NCBI GenBank assembly: GCA_035048495.1
Contig: CM068548.1
Span: 4,722,714-4,786,713, forward strand
DNA length: 64,000 nucleotides
Reading direction: 5' to 3'
Origin: Euptelea pleiosperma
Lineage: Eukaryota; Streptophyta; Magnoliopsida; Ranunculales; Eupteleaceae
The position numbers and the translations under genes were made by a program. Below the pieces are notes generated by a model that was given only the letters and a program-made list of their open reading frames with translations, was not told where the DNA came from and searched no databases. Positions 53,967-64,000 of this stretch are shown piece after piece. Numbering within the stretch: the stretch's first letter is position 1; each line of letters opens with the position of its first letter.

Positions 53967-53992
53967 ACCGGAGTTGCACCTGCAACTCCGGT
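53967..53992. other. Hairpin ACCGGAGTTGCA/TGCAACTCCGGT
   Basis: Perfect 12-bp stem with spacer CC. An exact copy is in the partner LTR (62653-62678). A shorter perfect hairpin, GGCGAG-CTT-CTCGCC, lies just upstream at 53942-53956. Confidence 0.92.
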
Positions 53993-54002
53993 GGAATTAA
54001 AG

Positions 54003-54310
54003 GAGAAGAAGAAAAAAAAGACTGAGGATAAGAAGAAGAAGAAAACGAAGAGGAAGAAGAAGAAAACGAAGAGGAAGAAGAAGAAAACGAAGAGGAAGAA
54101 GAAGGATAGGAGGAGAGGGGGAGAAGCTCACCGTTGCCTGCTGTGAAGAGGACGGTGGTGGAGCACGGTTCGCCGGCCTGAGTTGCAGACCTGCAACTCC
54201 AGCAAAAGAAGAAGAAAACGAAGAAGAAGAAGAGGAGAAGAAGAAGAAGAAGAAGAAGAAGAAGGAGGAGAAGAAGAAGAAGAAGAAGAAGAAGAAGAAG
54301 AAGAAGGAGG
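54003..54310. repeat. GAA-rich tract with 21-bp units and hairpin
   Basis: Three copies of a 21-bp unit (AAGAAGAAGAAAACGAAGAG plus G) at 54,025-54,105, against one in the partner LTR. A GAGTTGCAG/CTGCAACTC hairpin follows at 54180-54199, then (GAA)n. Confidence 0.85.
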
Positions 54311-55210
54311 AGGAGGCGCTCCACTCCTCACCGGCGATGGCACGCCGGAGGACAAGAAGAAGGGGAAGGGGAAGAGGAGGAAAGGGTGTCCGAGCGGGGG
54401 CGGAAGAAGAGGAACTCGAAGGGTTTTTAACCCCTCTCCTCAAGTAGAAACCGTGGGTTTCTAAACTTAGAAACTCACAGTTTCTAAAAGAAAATTTTTT
54501 TTTTTTTTTCTTTTTATTTTTTTTTTTATTATTTTATTTTTATTTTTATTTTTGAACCAGGGGTTTTGCGGGCTTGGGCTCGAGGTTAATGGGCCGTTTG
54601 GCCATGACCACTAGGCCAAGAGTTGATGCCACGTGTTGGCTAGTGGTTGGCCGAGAGATGACGCCACGAGTCGGCCAGTGGTTGGCCAATGGGAACGCTA
54701 AAAATCGTGGGCCCAGAGTGCATCGGCCATGGGCCAGAAGGTAGGTGAGAAGGATAGTGGGCCACTGGGCTCGATGGATGTGGGTTAGGGTGCGTTTGGT
54801 TGCCAGGGGAGAAAAATGCATTTTCCCCTTGAAATACCCATCAAGGAAAGATGTATTTTCCTTTCTTCGGAAATCGAGCTCTACGCTCTCAGCCACAATC
54901 AATCATCTGAGGCATTTCTCTACAATCAAACCTGCCTTAGGGACTGATATTTTACAATGGAGATCGGGTGGTTGATAGGATGGATGATCGACTGATCGGT
55001 AGCACGATCGGATGGTCGGATGCATAGAATTGATAGATCAGATAGCGATCTATAGAGATTCAATGGCCCGATGGAAGATCCAACGGTCAGAAAGCTAAGG
55101 GAGATGAGACAGAGCCAATGAGCAGGAGTTCTGGGGTTAAGTTAATAGATTCGAAGACCGAGAAATGAAGAGAGAGAGAATAAGGAGAGATGAGAGAGAA
55201 AATATCAGAA

Positions 55211-55275
55211 AAAGGTCATGAACCCTGGTTTTCCATTGTTCTTCACTTGAGCTTTGCCAGTAGAACAGGCCATCA
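55211..55275 (-). other. tRNA-like segment inside LTR of element A
   Basis: CCAGGGTTCATGACC on the minus strand keeps the box B/T-loop core (GGTTCATGACC) but only a short stem. The box A region is decayed. Confidence 0.35.
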
Positions 55276-55717
55276 TTTGATGTGGCTTTAAATGCTTTGG
55301 TCCTTCTCTTGGTTATCAGCTCTCCCGCTCTCGTGGTTCCTTGGGCCAGCTCTTTGATCCCCTTGTTCAGCCCGTAATAGGCTCATGTCTTCTAGACCTA
55401 GCCTGTGGACTCTTTAAGCTTTGATAATGGGCTTTCATGATCCATGTGGGCCCACAAGTCTCGAGAATCATCCAATCAGGGTTTCCTGCGACAGAAGAAG
55501 TGCGTAATGAGACTTAATAAGAACGGCTTAATATCTAAACTTCTAAAAATGTATTTAATGCATGCAAATATACCATTTCGTCCAAAAAAGTGTGTTTTAC
55601 GCAATGAGATAGACTCTTACGTAGAAAAGTGGATAATTAGAGCAGTTTTACATAGGAGAGTGCGATAACGCTAACAGGATAATTGCTTAAAATAAGCACT
55701 TTTGAGCGAATATCACA

Positions 55718-57780
55718 ACCCCCAACCAGCATATTGCCAATCCTTGGCAATTAGTGCGAAATACATGAGCTTAAAAGGGCTCTACACATGCTACACACTT
55801 CTTCATATTAGCTAAGGGGAAACACCGTTCGTCAAATCATTGAATGGATGCAAAAACAGTTACATGCTAGCGAAGAGTTGGAAAGTTTTGGCAAGACTAC
55901 AAACTGATAATCATGACCCAGAATAGTCAGACTCTGCGTGTGTGTGTGTGCTCAACGTTCTCATCATCCGACAGTAAAGATTTTTCAGATCACCTCTAAG
56001 TTTTTATGCCTCGACCTCAAATCTCACATGTTTAGCACTCAGAATAGAATCACACAAGAAGGGTTTTCTTCTTTTCTCTCAATTTATATGTGAGGAGATG
56101 TATTTAATATAAAGAGGCAAAAGATCTCACATATGTTTTATTTGAAGGAAGGACATCTTTAACAGAAGAAGATCTCATGATTGGAATACCACTTCACTCG
56201 GGAACGTCAGATCAAACTCTATAGCTTCTCTTTCTCCAATCTCCACATTTTATGATCGTACTATCCTAGAATCAAGTAGGACTTTCCTGGGTTGTAATGA
56301 GGCTTAGGTCAGGTGTAGAGAGATAAAGGAATACAGGATTTCAAAGATCTTGAGAGGATATTGTCATTTTCTTGAATTTTTCCTGCGGCGTAACACCATT
56401 ATCTGGTTCTTTTTCCTTTTTTCGTATTTTTCTCTTTTTCTTGATATTTCTGAGACTGCTCAATTTCTTTTCAGTTCTTTTCATACTTTCTTTCCGTATT
56501 TTATTTTCAGCTTGAACCACTTTCTTTTCCTTTTGATTCTTCTTCTTTACTTTTCTTTTCACGGTACACCCATATCAGTTATTCTTTTGTCCATCTCAAA
56601 ATAAGGGTAGCCAGTCATGCTTCGTAGCTATACTGGATTTTAGGTTGATGGGTTTACAAAGAAAAGGCTTTTATAGAAGGGTTCAAGGGGTTTCTAGTGA
56701 AGTATAATTCAGGTGAGTAAAAAGGCTGAATGGTTCAGAAAAAATGGCCTAAATCATTTTCTAGGGTTTGCACTATCATGTATACTGTCTTAACTGGATA
56801 CAGAGAAGGTTCTGTCGTAGTAATCCAATGTTGATGTCGTTCCGAGTTTTATGATCGAAGCAAAAGATAATGAGATCTCTCAATGAATATTGCGGGCATG
56901 AAGAATAGTGAGTCATCCATTGACTCAGGATTATTGTATAACTCTCTGAAATGATTTAAAGGTTCGAAAGCTCACTGGGTTAGGTCTCCACAATTATTCT
57001 CACAGGATCTCTAGAGTTTCAAAACTTAGGATGACTCTGATGTTGATAGTGTACAATTGTGCCAAATCTGAGTTTTTCTGAGTTTTCAAACCTGCTGTAG
57101 TCACGCTTGTCTTAACTCAACGCTAACAAAAATTGACATCCTCAATACTGACTTAACGGAGGTTTTCAGCTAATCAAAGTCAGGGTATTTGACACATTTT
57201 TGAAATTCTAGAAAACTTTTGGAGAACATCGGAAATCACCCCAAAAACAACCTTTTTTTTTTATATATATTTATCAAAAGGAATACATGAGTTTTGGTAA
57301 ATACCCACCCCCAACCAAAATATAGCACCGTCCTCGGTGCTCATGACCGGGACATAAAATGATAACAAATCAGTGATGATGATGCAAAGATTCAGGAAGG
57401 ATGTTACCAAGTCGGCAGAAACTCGACAGTGTGTGATACCTGATGATTGGAAGAATGAATGTACCTGCATTGCCAAAGATATAACAATAATCACAAATGC
57501 ATGAGACTCATGTACTCTAGGAATACCAGAATTGCCTTTCCGAAAGTGCTAAGTTTTACGTCTTCAGCCAGACATGACGGGGGTTTATCAAGTACCCCCA
57601 ACCAGGATAAAACACATGGAGACTGAGTGAATCTGCAGTCTTCCTAACACCTAAGGTGGAACGGAAACAACTATCCTATCCCTTGTCTAGGTATACCTGT
57701 GTAGAACAGGTCTTTCTCAGTGTAGACTGAGAGAAGGTCATTGAGCTCTCTAAGCAGCCCGGCAAAAGCACGGAGGTGAT
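55718..57780 (-). other. Non-coding 3' block of element A
   Basis: On the minus strand the polypurine tract CTGGTTGGGGGT adjoins the LTR (55718-55729). A second GGTTGGGGGTGGGT (57,304-57,317) is next to hairpin 57325-57340. A third GGTTGGGGGT (57,594-57,603) forms GGGGGT/ACCCCC with 57,579-57,584. It is homologous along its length to elements 1 and B up to about 57,625. 57,690-57,780 continues the ORF's IPAEL-type repeat beyond the stop. Confidence 0.8.
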
Positions 57781-59523
57781 CTAGGAGGGATCGAAGCTTC
57801 TCAGTAAAGATTGAAAGGAGAGTAGAGTGGGTTCTCTGAGCAGACCCGCAAAAACAGTTAGTTCAGCGGGGATGGATAGAAGCTTCTCAGTAAAGACTGA
57901 GAGGGGAGTAGTAGTGGGTTCTCTGACCGTGGTTAGCAGAGCCACAAACTCATTGAGTTTTGCGGGAATGTATCTGAATGGAGCAGACTCCTGCAGATCA
58001 GTAATACCAGAAATGTTGGACTCCGAGATGAAGTCAGACTCACAGTGTTCATGACACTTGAATAATATATCTTCGGGAGAGTCTTGAATTAGACTCTCTA
58101 CGGCACACGGGTCATCGAAAATATCGACGTAGGGTGACGGGTGAAAACTGTTGACCTCTTTCTCGATGTGTCCTGATGTGATAGGGATGTTCCAATCGCT
58201 GTACTCAATATGTTCCTCCTCGGTAGGGATCTGTAGGTCCAGGACAGCGGGAGGCCCATTTTCTAGACATGGCTCATCAGTAGGAATGTCTGCATTCAGA
58301 GCAGAGAGAGAATTATCAGAGATAGAGATGGGACTAAGTTCCTCTGTGCTCAGTCCAGAAGTTGGTGCTATTAAGGGCACCAAAGATTGAGACTCGGGTT
58401 CATCACAATTGTTGCACAATCCAAGGGAGGTGGGGAGGAACGGTAGATCTTTGACAGCAGGGATCCTACGATCGAGACAAAACTCGGTGTCATGATGATC
58501 AACTTCAGGGTCCAGGTTAGAAGCAGCAGTGGGAGAGTGAGAAATAGGTTGCTCTGAGGTAGGTTCAGGATGTGGTGCTTTTAAAGGCACCGTATAAGGA
58601 TACACTGGTTCCTCAATAGTCTGACTCGATCTAGGGGTGGGTACAATTTCAATTTCATCCTGGCAATTCTGGTACTTGGTCCAATTGTACGACTCCTCAT
58701 TATAGACAGTGGCCATATCATTCTCCTCAGGATAAGCTATTGGTGGGCTAGTGAAGTTGACTTCCTCTCTCTCATTTTCTAATTGAATTAGACGTTGCTC
58801 GAAGCTTTTCATAGATTGCTTTTGTTGGTGCTCTAGACCTTGGAAAAATTGTTGTTGCTGGGCAATGTACTGAGAGAGAAGATCCTCTAGATCGGATTTA
58901 GTAGCCAACGGAGGCGGTTCAGCCAAGGGGAGCTGAGGTACCAACTCTTGATTGTAGTCCGACTGGGTATGAAAGTTGTAAGGCAAAGTGGAGTCTGGGA
59001 CTAGTTGCTGACTCTGAAAATCCTGAGGGGCCCACTGTTGATCAGAATAGTCATTCTGTGGATATGACGGGTACTGGGATTGCGAGTATTGCCAGTCATA
59101 CTCGCCATTGGGTTGATGGAACCCAGAAGGATAATTATCCTGCGGCAGTTGCTGCGGGATAGTAGACTGTTCCCAACCAAAGTTATGGTGACTCCTATTA
59201 TCCGGATAATAAGTGTTGTCATAGGAGGTCTGCATTGGAGATGGAAAGGTACAGACATCTTGCTGGATAGGAGGGTAATATCCTACAGACTGGGAATGGT
59301 ACACAGGTTGCTGGACTGCGGCACGAAGGGCAGAGACTGAATTTTTAAGCTCTTGGAGTACAGAACTGTACTCCGGATCTCGGTGATTATCATACCCTGT
59401 AGAAGTGTGCGAGACTGGAGTATCATGATGATACGCAGAATTGTCATACCTTTGTTTAGAGTGATCACCTCGATTCTCACAGAAACTGTAGTAGGTCTCA
59501 TACAGAGGCCGTTCATCTGCCAT
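57781..59523 (-). CDS. 580-aa retrotransposon protein lacking capsid core
   Basis: The only long intact ORF in the window. It begins MADERPLYETYYSFCENRGD, where the first residues match the start of the gag of element 1 (ERPLIEMYV). It then jumps to DPEYSSVLQELKNSVSALRA, matching the gag-linker after the capsid domain, so the capsid core is deleted in frame. The rest is Gln/Tyr/Pro-rich (residues about 60-220), then a predicted coiled-coil LLSQYIAQQQQFFQGLEHQQ region (about 210-250), then acidic Pro/Ser-rich repeats (RIPAVKDLPFLP; GPPAVLDLQIP) and C-terminal repeats (IPAELTVFAGLL). No zinc knuckle, protease triplet, transmembrane segment or signal peptide is visible. The function is unknown. 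Selection on it is untested. Confidence 0.75.
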   Translation of the reverse strand: MADERPLYETYYSFCENRGDHSKQRYDNSAYHHDTPVSHTSTGYDNHRDPEYSSVLQELKNSVSALRAAVQQPVYHSQSVGYYPPIQQDVCTFPSPMQTSYDNTYYPDNRSHHNFGWEQSTIPQQLPQDNYPSGFHQPNGEYDWQYSQSQYPSYPQNDYSDQQWAPQDFQSQQLVPDSTLPYNFHTQSDYNQELVPQLPLAEPPPLATKSDLEDLLSQYIAQQQQFFQGLEHQQKQSMKSFEQRLIQLENEREEVNFTSPPIAYPEENDMATVYNEESYNWTKYQNCQDEIEIVPTPRSSQTIEEPVYPYTVPLKAPHPEPTSEQPISHSPTAASNLDPEVDHHDTEFCLDRRIPAVKDLPFLPTSLGLCNNCDEPESQSLVPLIAPTSGLSTEELSPISISDNSLSALNADIPTDEPCLENGPPAVLDLQIPTEEEHIEYSDWNIPITSGHIEKEVNSFHPSPYVDIFDDPCAVESLIQDSPEDILFKCHEHCESDFISESNISGITDLQESAPFRYIPAKLNEFVALLTTVREPTTTPLSVFTEKLLSIPAELTVFAGLLREPTLLSFQSLLRSFDPS

Positions 59524-61301
59524 TAGAGGTGATAGAGGGGTGCGGTGGACTAACTCTCAGATTGAGTCAGTAAAAGGTGAGGACAGGTCTAACTGGGCTT
59601 CTACTTGAAAAAGCAAGCCCAAGATTTGGCAAAAAGTTGCCAAAAGGAGACACTGGAGTGGTGATCCTAAATGATGCACACCAAGCATAGATAATCCTAT
59701 TCTAAACAATCAGGTTATATTTTAGGCATTATCTTGTTAGTTTGGGGTTAGAGTAGATTATGACAGTGGGCGGACAACTGGTTTATCTTTTAGCCGCCGG
59801 ACTAACTGTATGCACTCAGAGGTTCTCACCAGGCTACACTCTTCAGAGCGAATCCTTTAGTACTAACTCTAGTCAACAACAAGGCAATCCGAAGCCTAGA
59901 CAGACGTGCGGCACAATGGCTGTCTTAAGTACGTCCCAGACTAATCGGATTGGTCAAGTGTATAAGAAGAGTGTTCCCTCGGGTTAAGCTAGGGTTGGTG
60001 CGTGTTCCTAGTCCACACGCAACTAACCGCCGAATAGTCCAAGATGCCACGTCGAGCTCAGTGTACTTGAGTAGCAGGGACTTATGGGTGTGTTAGACAA
60101 CAGGGACTCGCGCTCTTGGTCTTATTTCGATTGGATGTTAAGCGGGTTCGTTTTGTGTAGATTTTTCCTCGAACACCAGGCTAATTGGCTCTACTTCTTG
60201 ATTCTTTTTAATTAAATGGAGCCTTGGGATCAAAATAGTTGGAATGATGAGGTGGGTGATGAAATCCCACCAGTTTCAATTTTGGAGCTGGGGCTGCTCT
60301 CTTAGAGTTGATTGATTAACGGCCACGCCACGCAAGTCGAATAATATGTATGCGAAAGCAAATAGACAAGCGGCAATGATTCACCCAACGGCGCAGTATC
60401 GCACTCAAGGCGAGGATAGAGACTTACCTCCCGTGGGCCACGCCACGGGGTCGCCTCCGTGGGTTAGAGAGGGGTATCCTAATGGGCTTGGGCCCGACTC
60501 CACCTCTTTGAGCTTTTGCTCCCTACCCACACTGGATAGTGTTCCTGCAGAAACAGTTAGATCGCACGGTCTAGGTATTTGGGATTCTATTTGGAAGATC
60601 CTTGCCTTTTAGGCTTCACTGAACAAGCACTGGATTTAGGCAAGTTTTTGAATTAATTTCCAAATTCGAGATGGGTTAAAATTGAGGAATTCCCAGATTT
60701 GGAAAATACCTAGATTGGAATGTTTTTCGAACTGTGTAGATCTTCCAAGAAAGATTTGATTGCGAGATCCCTTACAATTTTGGGAAATTTCCCAAAATTG
60801 AAATTCTGCTAGATTTGGGGTGTTTCCTTTTGCAGACTTTTCCAAATTTGAAAGATTTCTAAAGATAGAAATTCTTCTAAAGAGGAAACTTCTAAGAGGG
60901 GAAACCCTAATTAAGCAGAGTTTCAAGATTTTGGAATCTTTCCAAAAATCGCAAATCCTTGATTGGTGATTTCTAAAAATCTACAGAATATAAAACCCTA
61001 ATTTTTTTTTGAATTTTGATTTTATTATTTTTTTGGTATTTTCCACTTAATCTAGGGTTTTTAAAAAACCCTAGAACAAGATCTAGCAGTTATTTGGAAA
61101 GCAGTAAAATTCCTAAATTATTACAAATTTGCACTCGGCCTTCCGAGGCATTAAAAATAGTAATTTAAAAACTGCTAAAAATCAACAAAAACAAAAAATA
61201 GAAAGTTTCCCGAAAAGGTCGGGCTGGCCAAATTGAGCAGCTTTTCGCTTCAGCAACTTTCCAATTCCATCTTTACGTCCTTTTTCGCACTCCCGAACAC
61301 C
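59524..61301 (-). other. Leader of element A
   Basis: Untranslated leader, about 1.8 kb, homologous to 26,683-28,200. Shared landmarks include TGTTAGACAACAGGGACT, GATGAGGTGGGTGATGAAAT and GGGCTTGGGCCCGACTCC. It has no frame with a known domain. 60,640-61,080 is rich in short AAATTTCC/GGAAATTT words. Confidence 0.7.
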
Positions 61302-61319
61302 CGACCGGCAACGGCGCCA
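61302..61319 (-). other. Primer-binding site of element A, tRNA-Asp type
   Basis: Minus strand TGGCGCCGTTGCCGGTCG, two bases after the LTR end CTTTCA. The first 15 bases equal the standard tRNA-Asp site. Confidence 0.9.
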
Positions 61320-61321
61320 TT

Positions 61322-64000
61322 TGAAAGTAGGGTTTTTCCGCGTCGTTGATTACGGAAACCCTAACTTCAACACAATTTGTAATATTATCTGATTATCCTG
61401 TAAAATTCAAAGATTCTGTATAGGGATCGTGTCGGATGTCGATCCACACTCGAGGTTAGTTAGTGCAATTAAAGAGCATAAAATGACGGGGAAATTGCAG
61501 ATAATGTAACACAATCATACTTTAATCATATTTATTTAACTGAACTTGTCTCTTACAATGAAAATCAAATAAAAATAACTAAACTAGAAAGCATTAAGAG
61601 AGATTAGGGTAGAGAGAGAAGATGAGAGGTATAGAGAGAAAGTGATCATTAGAGAGAGAAATGGTGAAGATTCTAGAGAGAGAAAATTAAAACTACAAAA
61701 TTTTTAGAGAAAGAAATGGATGGAGAGAGAGATGAATTGAGAGAAAGACAACCTAGAGAGAGAAATCAAGAATAGGAGAGAGAAAATAGAGAGAGAAAGT
61801 GAGGAAGTAGAGAGAGAAAGTTTTACCACTGAAACTTACCTGCATGGATGAGTGACTGAGATAAATCCTTAATCGACCAATCAAGTATGGATCGGCTAAT
61901 GTGAAACGTAGTACCTGAAGCAAGAAAAGTTGCTAGCATGCAACTATGGTGATGAAACCATGGGAGGAGGAGGATGTAGATCTCATGGGAGTGAGTGGAG
62001 AGGATGGTTCAGCAACTTCGGCAATGGATGGGAAGTAAGGGCTGGAGGTGTTACCCATGATCTGAGGAGCACCGGAAGAGATGGAGTTCAGGGCGCAGGA
62101 GCACGTGGAGACGATCCAGCAGGTAAGTGGTAGTATTCTGGTGATGTGGCGCTGACTGGTGTATAAGAAGAAGAGGGAGAGGCGGTGGTGCAAGCAGCAA
62201 GGTAAGGTGGACAGGTTCTATCCTTTTTGCTCTTCTTCTTTTTCTTTTCTCTTTCTTTCTTATGGTGAGAGCAGCTGAGATAGAGGAGGAGAAGTGGAGA
62301 GGAGAGGGAACGTGGTGAAGAGGATGGAAGAAGAGACGGTAACCAAGGTTGGTGGTTGTTGTCGTTGATGGTGCTTTGTGCACAGTCCGGTGATGTGAGC
62401 ACCACAGCTTGGACAGTGGAGTTGCTGGCTTTTCTTGTAGAGAATGGAGGCGCTGGCACCTACTGCTCCTTTGGGAGAGTTGAGAGATAGGGATGAGAGG
62501 TTGTAGGTGATTCGGTGGAGCGTGGGATGAGGATAGAGTGTCGCAGAGCTAGATGGCCGGAGAAGGAGAACCAGTCCGGCAAGGACGGTGGTTGCTTGCT
62601 GGACTGTTGGTGGTTGTGCAGGTTTCCGGCGAGCTTCTCGCCGTAGAAGACGACCGGAGTTGCACCTGCAACTCCGGTGGAATTAAAGGAGAAGAAGAAA
62701 AAGAAGACTGAGGATAAGAAGAAGAAGAAAACGAAGAGGAAGAAGAAGGATAGGAGGAGAGGGGGAGAAGCTCACCGTTGCCTGCTGTGAAGAGGACGGT
62801 GGTGGAGCACGGTTCGCCGGCCGGAGTTGCAGACCTGCAACTCCAGCAAAAGAAGAAGAAAACGAAGAAGAAGAAGAGGAGGAGGAAGAGGAGAAGAAGA
62901 AGAAGAAGAAGAAGAAGAGGAGGAGGAGAAGAAGAAGAAGAAGAAGAAGAAGAAGAAGAAGAAGAAGAAGAAGAAGAAGAAGAAGAAGAAGAAGGAGGAG
63001 GAGGCGCTCCACTCCTCACCGGCGATGGCACGCCGGAGGAGAAGAAGAAGGGGAAGGGGAAGAGGAGGAAAGGGTGTCCGAGTGGGGGCGGAAGAAGAGG
63101 AACTCGAAGGGTTTTTAACCCCTCTCCTCAAGTAGAAACCGTGGGTTTCTAAACTTAGAAACTCACGGTTTCTAAAAGAAAATTTTTTTTTTTTTTCTTT
63201 TTATTTTTTTTTTTATTATTTTTATTTTTATTTTTATTTTTGAACCAGGGGTTTTGCGGGCTTGGGCTCGAGGTTAATGGGCCGTTTGGCCATGACCACT
63301 AGGCCAAGAGCTGATGCCACGTGTTGGCCAGTGGTTGGCCGAGAGATGACGCCATGAGTCGGCCAGTGGTTGGCCAATGGGAACGCTAAAAATCGTGGGC
63401 CCAGAGTGCATCGGCCATGGGCCAGAAGGTAGGTGAGAAGGATAGTGGGCCACTGGGCTCGATGGATGTGGGTTAGGGTGCGTTTGGTTGCCAGGGGAGA
63501 AAAATGCATTTTCCCCTTAAAATACCCATCAAGGAAAGATGTATTTTCCTTTCTTCGGAAATCGAGCTCTACGCTCTCAGCCACAATCAATCATCTGAGG
63601 CATTTCTCTACAATCAAACCTGCCTTAGGGACTGATATTTTACAATGGAGATCGGGTGGTTGATAGGATGGATGATCGACTGATCGGTAGCACGATCGGA
63701 TGGTCAGATGCATAGAATTGATAGATCAGATAGCGATCTATAGAGATTCAACGGCCCGATGGAAGATCCAACGGTCAGAAAGCTAAGGGAGATGAGACAG
63801 AGCCAATGAGCAGGAGTTCTGGGGTTAAGTTAATAGATTCGAGGACCGAGAAATGAAGAGAGAGAGAATAAGGAGAGATGAGAGAGAAAATATCAGAAAA
63901 AGTATTGGTCATGAACCCTGGTTTTCCATTGTTCTTCACTTGAGCTTTGCCAGTAGAGCAGGCCATCATTTGATGTGGCTTTAAATATTTTGGTCCTTCT
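61322..64000 (-). repeat. 5' LTR of element A, cut by window end
   Basis: 2,679 bp visible, colinear with 52635-55350. Hairpins lie at 62653-62678 and 62823-62844 (GGAGTTGCAG/CTGCAACTCC). The GAA tract (62,840-63,000) is longer and lacks two 21-bp units found in the partner. The tRNA-like segment begins near 63,908. The outer end is beyond the window. Confidence 0.88.

Larger units (their letters stand above)
52635..55717 (-). repeat. 3' LTR of element A
   Basis: 3,083 bp from TGAAAGTAGGGTTTTTCC to GAGCGAATATCACA on the plus strand. It contains a cluster of TAGAGAGAGAAA boxes (52,915-53,130), hairpins at 53967-53992 and 54180-54199, GAA tracts (54,225-54,310), a T-run (about 54,488-54,540) and a tRNA-like segment (55,211-55,275). 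Low-complexity open frames (for example 53863-54324 minus) are compositional. Confidence 0.88.
52635..64000 (-). mobile_element. Young pol-less retrotransposon (element A)
   Basis: Minus-strand element: right LTR = 5' LTR (61322 to beyond the window), primer site, 1.8-kb leader, one 580-codon ORF, 2-kb 3' block, polypurine tract and left LTR = 3' LTR (52635-55717). The LTRs differ by roughly 25 substitutions that I counted by eye over about 2.65 kb, plus microsatellite length changes, which suggests a recent insertion. No protease, RT or integrase is present. It is inserted in the RNase H region of element B. The far target duplication is outside the window (left flank TCAAC). Confidence 0.85.

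Noticed and set aside
53863..54443. Leu/Ser/Phe homopolymer-like ORFs in the LTRs of element A (also 62549-63152)
   Set aside because: Direct translations of (GAA)n/(TTC)n tracts. Lengths change with microsatellite length between the two LTRs.
57781..59523. Host gene rather than transposon ORF
   Set aside because: Flanked by near-identical LTRs, a primer site and a polypurine tract, with a decayed homologue in another LTR element at 22641-24168.

Overview
The window looks like nuclear DNA from a flowering plant with a large, transposon-rich genome. I see plant-type Ty3/gypsy (Athila-like and Tat-like) and Ty1/copia LTR retrotransposons, foldback MITEs with 9-bp target duplications, and no bacterial or organellar gene order. 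I find no intact host gene, rRNA gene, bona fide tRNA gene or CRISPR array. The species cannot be fixed from the sequence alone. The only long reading frame that looks like a real protein is a 580-codon retrotransposon ORF on the minus strand (57781-59523). Nearly every other open frame is a decayed retrotransposon piece or a by-product of purine/pyrimidine-biased DNA.

Region 1 (about 1-18,800) is a graveyard of small non-coding elements. The main component is a foldback MITE family whose arms carry GCCACGTGGC. One copy (2340-2736) has a perfect 9-bp target duplication, which points to the Mutator superfamily. A different Mutator-type MITE (6430-7117, also with a perfect 9-bp duplication) is nested in another MITE. 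A dispersed family rich in GTTATAACG and a family rich in GGTTC/GAACC are interspersed. A 1.3-1.4 kb segment occurs twice (8020-9431 and 13177-14475). Between the copies lies the 5' part of an Athila-like element: LTR, tRNA-Asp-type primer site, leader and a broken gag ending at about 13,183.

Region 2 (about 19,000-46,700) is best read as a plus-strand Tat-like element, with gag, protease, RT, plant-type second RNase H, integrase and a 106-bp tandem repeat, that was invaded repeatedly. A minus-strand pol-less element (19227-30913) splits its 5' LTR. A composite solo LTR (31473-36272) sits at the end of that LTR. A 1.16-kb solo LTR with 5-bp target duplications (40853-42012) splits the integrase. 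A truncated copia element (44168-about 45958) follows the 3' repeats. A solo LTR of the same copia family (24169-25681) sits inside the gag of the first invader.

Region 3 (46,711-64,000) holds two more minus-strand elements. Element B (LTR 46711-49202) retains Athila-like integrase and the end of RNase H. It is interrupted at 52,635 by element A, whose 3-kb LTRs (52635-55717 and 61322 to beyond the window) differ by only about 1 percent by eye. A has no pol and has lost the gag capsid core, but keeps the 580-codon ORF. A, B and the 19-31 kb element share LTR ends and a 2-kb 3' block with repeated GGTTGGGGG tracts, so A and the older element look like non-autonomous relatives that would depend on B-like elements.

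The most interesting unexplained structure lies inside these LTRs. Near-perfect hairpins built on GGAGTTGCA are set between (TTC)n tracts in several copies, and a segment resembling a tRNA T-arm/box B, with a box-A-like motif at tRNA-like spacing in some copies, recurs in every copy of the family examined.
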